This document shows positions 57,220 to 64,000 of a DNA stretch of 64,000 nucleotides, one piece after another; position 1 is the stretch's first letter, and the number at the start of each line of letters is the position of its first letter. This stretch comes from Alternaria dauci (taxonomy: Eukaryota; Ascomycota; Dothideomycetes; Pleosporales; Pleosporaceae), in NCBI RefSeq assembly GCF_042100115.1, contig NC_091272.1:2542001-2606000 (forward strand), read 5' to 3'. A program made the translations under genes and the position numbers. The notes below the pieces were generated by a model, which worked only from the letters and a program-made list of their open reading frames with translations, was not told the DNA's origin and did no database searches.

Positions 57220-60200
57220 GTTTGTTATGTATAAAGACGATAGTGTGCGAGGCTAAGAAAAAATGTGAGTCAGGTTCATCTATGACTGCAGAGAGACGAG
57301 GGTGTAAACCTACGTTAAAGCAGCGGCCAATCGAGGGAAGGTGATCCGAGCGTATGTTGGAAGCCGGGAAGGTGTGATGTAATTGATGGGTTGTGTGAGC
57401 GAAGATGATGTGCGGGTCGAAGTCTGGGGTATTCTGTTATTCGCTGTGGTGTTCTGGGCTGATGTTTGGACTGATGATGGAATCTGAAGCGAGGGCACGC
57501 GTGTTTCTTATGTTTCCCTGACGCATCGAGGATGGGCAGGATGGATAACGGGTGCTCGGAATTATTGGCATGTTTCCACCGCTCTTGGCCGAGCAGGGAC
57601 GGATGCGGTGAGCTAACACACTATGATTCACACAAGTGCAGGGGTGCTAGCGCGGATTATGAGTCAGCCCGGTCGGTCGTAGAGACTTTCGCCCGCATCC
57701 ACCTACGGGCGTTACGAAGCGGACACCGGACCTTACACGGATATACACCACTCTCTCTCTCTCTGCCTGCACGTGGCTAGTGTAATCGGCTTCTCGCTGT
57801 TTGTCGGGCTTTACTAACTCACGATGCATTGCATCACACATGTCGCTCCCCCCATCGCGCCATCAGGGTTTTTCTTTTCTTTTCTTTTCGCTCGTGCTTG
57901 GGCTGATTGAGTCTGGCTGGCTGCCTGTGTGCCTGTGTGCACTGCTAGGATGCGCTGTCGTAAGGGCTAAGCCACGGACCTCTGTACAGGCAGAGCGGTC
58001 AGCCCTGAATCTGTGGCTGTCAAGACGTGGCCCCGTCACCCTCTGGCTCTCTCGCCCAAACGCGTCTGCCTCAGGTGCACCGCGACAGCCCTCACAGCCC
58101 TGTCGGGCCCGACGCTGCACAATCCCTCCGCTTGACAAAATCACCGTTTGGCGTGCAGGGATTTGTTTGCGTTTTCCTGCTGCTGCGTAGTCATCGCCTC
58201 GGCCGATGTGCTGCAACCTTGGTTCAGCGGCTGCCTAGCACATCGGCCTTTGGCGACCCTCACGTCTTTCGTCCGCGTCGTCAGAAGCCACCGTCCAGGC
58301 CACGCGCACCTGGCTGCCAGTCTGACCCCCGCACCCAAGATTACCATCATCAAGAACACGGCACCAATAATGCCAGCCCATCAAGATCGTCATCTGTCCC
58401 GGCTGCACAGGTGCAGCATTACTAACTCCCGCCTGAACCCCGCCTGTCATTGGCAGCCGCGCTGGCTTTGTCAGTGATGCTGAAAAATACCTTCTGACAA
58501 ACCCGCTAACGACCCTGCATGAACCAGTGCAATTTGATGACACGATCATGCGCTTTCGTCGCAATGGCGTGCTCACTGGCAGCGACAGCCTGCCATTGGG
58601 AGATTTGCGCTCTCGTCATCATCTTCATTTCGTTACTTTTGCGCTCCCTCAGCCCAACTGTCCAATGTCCCAAGCTCCTAGCATCTGATCTATGCGTCAA
58701 GTGTCAAGTGTCAGGCACAAACAAAAAACGGTGAACAGTGCGTCCGTACCATCTGTCTCCGCTCCGCCCTTTCCACTACACCGGCTGCCAGGACGAACGA
58801 TCCCGAAAGAGGAAAGCACATCTCGTGGCGCGTCCAGCCCTCGCTTCGTATACCGGATTGCGATTACCGAGTTCCTCATCTATACGCACAGCCCTTTTCT
58901 GTCCGTGAGTCGTGCGGCTCGCATGGGTCCAATCCAACTGTACGACTCGGGTCGACACGTATCCGTTGGCGCGACCTCACCGCTGATGCTGTACGAGGCT
59001 GATCAGAAGACGGCCAACGGCCACCGGCCAGATTCAAGAACTCGCATATATGCATGCTGCGGCACCATAGCAACGCAATGCTGCGATGCGACTTCACGTC
59101 GCTTTCTGAGCAACTATGAGTCGACTACGCCAAGTCGTGCACGTTGCGCTTCTTGGGAGCCTGAGCCACCACACGTTTACGAAGACCAGAACCCCGCGTC
59201 AACACCTCTACGCCGAGTTGCGACCCATTGTGCCCGCCGTATGCGTATCGCTTCATTACAGGCGTGCAATGAGTGGGCCAACGTTTGCTCAGCCCACCTT
59301 GCGTCCTCTACACGACGTTCAGCCTAACGTCCGCACCGGTCTTCGCCATAACGTTACCGCTTTAGGCATTTCATCAGACTGCGGTATATTCTAACAACCC
59401 AGTGAGGACTCCCAAGCCAGCGATTGGTACCCGTCTTCAAGTAAAATCACGCAAAGCGCGAAACTCAAGTAGGACACTGACTAAGCCATCAAATCGCTCA
59501 GCCTGCAACTGGCCACGTCTGCCGCCGACCAAAGCAATTCTCCAATGCAACCATGCTATGCGTCATTTCTTCCGCTCCAAATGCTGCCATGGACCCTTTC
59601 CAGTCGACCATCTCTCCCGACATCAATTCGGGTCCAGACCATGTTTCTAAGCGGATAGCCGAGCTGCTCCATGCATCACTAAGCACCCCCTCCACAACTA
59701 TTGGTTGCCAACTAATACACACCCACCGATATCTCAACATGCACGCAAATCTCAACGGTACCTATATGACGCAATAATCATACGGAGAGCTCTATGATGC
59801 AATAGTCGTACGGAGAGCGCACACCTAGAACGGCTCAATCATAATAATATAAGCTGGAGATGACTCCACAACAGGCATGAGCCGATCAAGGTCGGGGACG
59901 GCACGGAAAAGCTTTAGGTTTCCGGCCGACAGACTGCAAAGTCTGTAAGTTTATCTGGTGTCAAATCTAACCCAATTCAAGCGCACAATATTGGTTCGCA
60001 TATCCGTCTGTGTAAGACAACGCCGAACAGTAATTGCGATGAATCGGTTGATTCTAATACGATCAAACGGACACTGCTGAAGAGTGATCCCTATCGAAGT
60101 AAACATAGAGAGCGACAATCGAGCTTGTCTCTGCGTCACGGTTACCAGTTGAGAAGCCGTCCCGCCGCTTGCATATGCAACACTTCCACCTCGGTGCGTC

Positions 60201-60731
60201 TAGTTGGTGCGTGTATTCGGTGGAAGCACATGTCATTACCGGATTTTTTGTACTAACCTGCCAATGCCAATGCGCTGACGAAGGGTGCGAGTACATCATC
60301 TAAGCCCTTTGCATGCGGATGAGATAAGTTGGCAAAGAAAGACCCTGCCCTCGGAGAAGGAGCTGCGAAGTGTACATGAAGATAGCTTCGAAAGGTCTAA
60401 AAGTAGAAAGGGGCAACCATATGATACTTTGGAGGAGCGCACCAAACTCTACATGCATCACATTCTAATAAAGTTAACGACATGCTTTCTATTTCCTAGT
60501 AGATTGTTCCTGTCATCTGCAGATGTTCGCAACTCGTGTTGTGATACTCGACACGCCATACCAAGTCCAGCATTAGTAGCGAGTCCATCCAGAAACCTCG
60601 GCTCCACGGTACTTGACCCCACCAAAGCATCGTCAGACCGCTTCTTTGACCACGATACCTCAGGTTGTTCGCTCCATACTCATTTTGCTACGGATATAAA
60701 CATTACAGTCTCAGATTTCACCATCCGAAAT
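57220..60731. other. intergenic, 3.5 kb
   Basis: Upstream of the acidic-protein gene. Contains CT-rich microsatellites (CT at about 57750-57764, TTTTC units at about 57868-57888) and a two-copy 28-bp tandem repeat (59765-59820). Plus-strand frames of 130-210 codons at 58027-58425 and 58692-59327 are Ser/Arg/Pro-rich without domains or ATG/splice support. No gene called. Confidence 0.5.
59765..59820. repeat. two-copy 28-bp tandem repeat
   Basis: Adjacent 28-bp units sharing TATGA.GCAATA.TC.TACG, with 24 of 28 positions identical; three of four differences are transitions. Sits in non-coding DNA upstream of the tRNA gene. Function unknown. Confidence 0.8.
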
Positions 60732-60820
60732 GCCCGCTTAGCACAGTGGTACTGCGTCGCACTCGTACGCAGCATATGTTTGATATGCGAAGATCCACGG
60801 TTCGATTCCGTGAGCGGGCA
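60732..60820 (+). tRNA. tRNA-Thr(CGT) with 17-nt intron
   Basis: The sequence folds into a full cloverleaf. The 7-bp acceptor stem GCCCGCT/AGCGGGC is perfect. A box TAGCACAGTGG, anticodon stem TCGCA/TGCGA, variable loop AGATC, T-arm CACGG-TTCGATT-CCGTG (B box GGTTCGATTCC) and discriminator A are all present. The anticodon loop reads CTCGTA, then a 17-nt insert (60768-60784) at the canonical intron site one base after the anticodon, then A. Anticodon CGT gives Thr (codon ACG). Intron removal by tRNA endonuclease would restore a 7-base loop. Transcription by Pol III needs Brf1, encoded elsewhere in this window. The 3' flank has TTTTT at 60831-60836 region and later, suitable as terminator. Confidence 0.88.
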
Positions 60821-61236
60821 TGCTTCAATATCTTTTTGAAGTTTGGAACGTACGGATATCTCGTGAAGCTTTTTTTGTTCTAGTGACAGAGAGGCCAGGG
60901 AAGACGAGGCAAGTCGGGGGTTTACGAATGTTGCCGTGTGATTGCGAGACCAACAAAGATGCAATCAATCATTTGAGCTTCTGATTTTGGTAAATGAGAT
61001 TGATGCGTAGAGGGACAGAACCAAACTTGCGGATGGTAAGTATGATCGAAGTTTGCTGCTATCGCTCTGTGTTTGTGCTTGTTTGGTGTCATTGGTCTTC
61101 ATGTGCCTAACCGATAAGTTGCCTGCCTCACGCTATGCATCCAGCTTCACCAACAGTGTCACCTCGAGCAGCCAGTTCAAGCAAAATGTCTCAATGTCAT
61201 AGTATTCTGTCAAACTATATTACAGGACGACAGCCC
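60821..61236. other. intergenic, 416 bp
   Basis: Between the tRNA gene and the UTP17 stop. Contains T-runs shortly after the tRNA (about 60831-60880), consistent with Pol III termination, then UTP17 3' UTR. No coding signal. Confidence 0.5.
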
Positions 61237-64000
61237 CTATGCTGATGCCGTCTGAGGCTTCCCAATGAGCGCCAAAATATTACTAAACAAGCCCTGCGGC
61301 GGCGGCGGGACAGAACCGTCGTGCAGCACGTTCTGCAAATCCTGCATGCTGAAGACATGCTCGTCGCGCTCAGTATCTTGAGTGAGATCATCAGAAACCA
61401 ACAGGTTCGCTAGAGGCCTGCTTGAGTCGTCTTCCTCAATATCCTCTGGGTACGAAGCGCGATGCATCTCGAGTTGCTCCTCTGGTGGGGGAGTCAGCAG
61501 CTGCAATGACCCAGCACTTGGGGAAATGGTCCTGAGGTACGACTTTGAGTCGAGAACAACGTAACCGCTGCTCTGAGATGCAAGGCCCAAGGTAACACTG
61601 GAGTACGTGTCTTTCCATATGGGCTTCGGATGCTCAGGGCCGTATATGAACATCCTCGATGAAACCTTCTTAGTGTGGGTAGGAGTGGATTCGTCCTTCT
61701 CAAATCGAGGTAGTGATACAGCGAATGTGCTGTTAGTACTGTTGCAAGCTAGCCGAACGAGGGGTGCGCGCTCTAGGCGTCCGATGCCAGGAGTGTCGAT
61801 TGGGACGCTGTATGCGAGTCCGTCAGAGACCATGTCCCAGACTGTTATGGCATCAGCAACCACTATAAGATATTGTCCGACGAATCCAAGTCCAGAGAGG
61901 GCCGTTACGTTGATCTCAGTCAATGATCGTCGGACGGTTGCAGATTGAACATCAATCAGATGTGTGACACCAGCGTCTTCTTCCAAGTCCCAGGAAATTG
62001 AAGCAGCAAGGACCGAACCATCGGATGAGAAGGCCAATCGCGAAGTGCGCGGCGGTAAGGACCGCTGTGAACCTTCAGTAATGTCAAGCTTGTCGTTGAT
62101 CTCAATCGACCGGTCAAGCGACCAGGTGACCAGGCCTTCCTGATGGACCCCACGAACGGTGACTCCATCGCGTGATCGTGTCTTGGGTCTCCATATCCGT
62201 ACGAAGTGGTCTTCGCCAACAGTCGCGAAACCCGCAGCAGCGGGATCAGCGACAAGGTGGAATACTCGCCCGTTGCCACATACGTCTTCGAAGAAGTGTG
62301 GTGCGTCAATTCGTGCCTCTAGCTTCCATTGCGCGCTGGTTTTGTCGCGTCGCCATACTTTGAGATACACCTCGCGGCGGCGCAGACGTTCCTGCTCATT
62401 GAACTCTGGAACACCTTCATTCACATAACGAGTGTCCGACTGTGACGGAACCCACTGCAGTAGATACCAAGTCAGTGTACGTCTTACATACATCTCAAAT
62501 AGTTGAAACTTACCTCATCAATCGTCGCAAGCCATTCTCCGTCATGGCTGACTTGGATATGCGTAACTGTAGGCTCCTTAATTTGGCGTCCGTCAGGGGC
62601 GACATTTGGTTCCGTCGCATTGTTGCGAGTGAGTGCCTGTCGCCCTTTGGCACGACCATTCGCAAGATCAAATGTCTGCAGGTATGGCTCGGGTCTGAAG
62701 CCCTCGTCTGTCTTGTTGTGACGAGGCTGTGACGATGGTACGGAGAAGAATACTTCGGTCGAGTTGACTGGATTCACTGCCATGGGTACCGCATCGAAGA
62801 TTCCAAACATATTACCAGCATCTTTAGACAGCTGTTCGACGTCTATTCGACGTGACTGGATGCCGATGATGTTTGTGCGCGCCTCGAGCTCGGTGGTAGA
62901 AAGAACAATGACAGAATTATTGGCCAGTGTCAATGCATACGCTGAGCCCGTAGGAGAAACTACAATGTTCTCAATAGCCGCAGAAAGATGGGGTAGATGC
63001 TGTGGTTGTCCAGTAGCAAGCTGCCACATTGTGAGTACGGTCTCGTCGCCGCCCGAGATAATGTAGTTGCCATCCAACGACCACTTGACAGACCCTATCG
63101 CATCTCTATGCCAATGGAGTTTTTTGGGCCTGAAGCTTTCGGCATTGCCCTTTTCGACTGCAGCAAAAGAAGCTAAAATGTCTTCGAAAAGAAGGATCAC
63201 ACCAGTTTCTTCACCAACGGCGATGTCGAGCACATCCCTTTGACTTTGTGGAGTCTTGTTTCCGTTGTCATTTTCTTGTTGCTCGCGGTGGTAGACGTTG
63301 AAGGCTGTGATGTGCTTCGAGAATTTGAACTCCCGCCAGACATACTCCAAGTCCTCGAGTGCTGTCTTGCTAGCCTTTGTGCGCTTTCCGACCACGAGAG
63401 AGTCAGATGTAGCAACTACAATGTACTTGCCTTGCAGAAGCACCTGCATACCGCGGATTGCAGAGCTCGCACTGCTCAGTATTTGCTTGACTTGCTTGAG
63501 TTCTGTCCGGGCATCTTGACGCTTCGTACGAAGTGCGTGTACACTGACGGTATGCCCCCCATCAGTTTCATGACAGTATGTAAGATCATCCTCAGAGGAA
63601 TCCGACTGCGCAATGACTGTCATGTGGCGGACTGTAGCACCAATGTTCCATCGACCAGCTTTCTTGCCAGCCACCCAGTTCCACAGTATTATGTGCCCAA
63701 TTGAGTATGCGACGTACACGAGGTGGGGGTTCGTGGGCGATAGAGCATAAGCTGTGAGGGAGCCTGTGTCGTCTTCGGAGAGGGTATTGGCGAGCAATGA
63801 TGTTTCGGTTGCATAGACACAAAGTGATTTGGCGTTGGCGATGAGCAGGTACTTCTCGCCGGGCGTGAAGACAGGGTCGGCAGGTAGGAACCATCCTCCA
63901 TGAGCGGGTGACGAAGCCCACCTATCGGTCTTTTTGCTCTTTTTCTTCTTTACTATGCCCGACACCTCGGCCGCGATCAATTCATTGCGCTCTTGTCTGT
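61237..64000 (-). CDS. UTP17: U3 snoRNP/SSU processome WD40 protein Utp17 (Nan1/WDR75), 5' end missing
   Basis: Exons >64000-62514 and 62454-61237 (59-bp intron, GTAAGT...CTGCAG), about 900 residues visible; the frame is open through the right edge (ERNELIAAEVSGIV), so the start lies outside. The first residues include KKKKSKKTDRW. Two WD40 propellers are apparent: YVAYSIGHIILWNW, HWHRDAIGSVKWSLDGNYII with SGGDETVLTMWQL, and later HIQVSHDGEWLATIDE, EDHFVRIWRPKTR and SRLAFSSDGSVLAASISWDL. A C-terminal acidic region and a short alpha-helical end (LFSNILALIGKP) follow. This is the Utp17/WDR75 arrangement in the t-Utp/UtpA subcomplex, needed for rDNA transcription and early 18S rRNA processing in the nucleolus. 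Confidence 0.93.

Noticed and set aside
58692..59327. 211-codon plus-strand frame
   Set aside because: No ATG-based conserved start, Ser/Arg/Pro-rich composition typical of random GC-rich frames.
60285..60839. 184-codon plus-strand frame
   Set aside because: Runs through the tRNA gene at 60732-60820, so it cannot be a normal coding sequence; no domain.

Overview
The window is nuclear DNA of a filamentous ascomycete, most likely a Dothideomycete of the Pleosporales type. This rests on many short introns (about 46-90 bp, GT-AG with CTAAC/CTGAC-like branch sites), short intergenic spaces, roughly balanced base composition, and fungal-specific families (CFEM cell-wall protein, Aim21, Tvp18, Sfh5). 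The assignment to order is inference. I found 22 well-supported protein genes, one intron-containing tRNA gene and a few weak or relic loci. Exon boundaries were placed by hand from splice signals and reading-frame continuity; they have not been tested against transcripts.

Layout. 0-6.3 kb: 3' part of a Tda3-like FAD oxidoreductase (+), an F-box-like protein (-), a secreted M28 aminopeptidase (+) and a small acidic protein (-). 7-13.5 kb: BRF1 of TFIIIB (+), the type I arginine methyltransferase Hmt1/PRMT1 (-) and an unknown 544-residue protein (-). 14.5-20 kb: riboflavin synthase (-), facing a mitochondrial-type family III CoA-transferase (+) across a very short shared promoter, then a kinesin-like protein (+). 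20-26.5 kb: PHD-finger/polyQ protein (-), secreted carboxylesterase (-) and an amino-acid permease (-). 28-36.5 kb: MFS transporter (+), CFEM/GPI cell-wall protein (+) and a TMEM135-like membrane protein (+). 36.7-46.3 kb: SFH5 (-), an RRM protein (+), an FGGY-family kinase (-), EMC10 (+), TAD2 (-) and TVP18 (+). 47.8-51 kb: AIM21 (+). 51-56.5 kb is gene-poor, with only relic-like sequence. 56.5-57.2 kb: an acidic conserved-type protein (-). 57.3-61.2 kb is mostly non-coding and holds one tRNA gene. 61.2-64 kb: 3' part of UTP17/NAN1 (-), running off the right edge.

How the genes fit together. Most are single-copy housekeeping genes: Pol III transcription, the SSU processome, tRNA editing, ER/Golgi membrane proteins, cofactor synthesis and the cytoskeleton. 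A minority face the outside of the cell: aminopeptidase, carboxylesterase, CFEM protein and transporters. I see no biosynthetic cluster, mobile element or defence system. The observations most worth checking are an in-frame TAG followed by a coding-like 36-codon tail in the PHD gene, two adjacent micro-exons in PRMT1, a GC-AG intron in the CoA-transferase gene, a hydrophobic N-terminal segment on Tad2, paired Cys motifs in the CFEM protein, and a possible 52-residue secreted-type protein.
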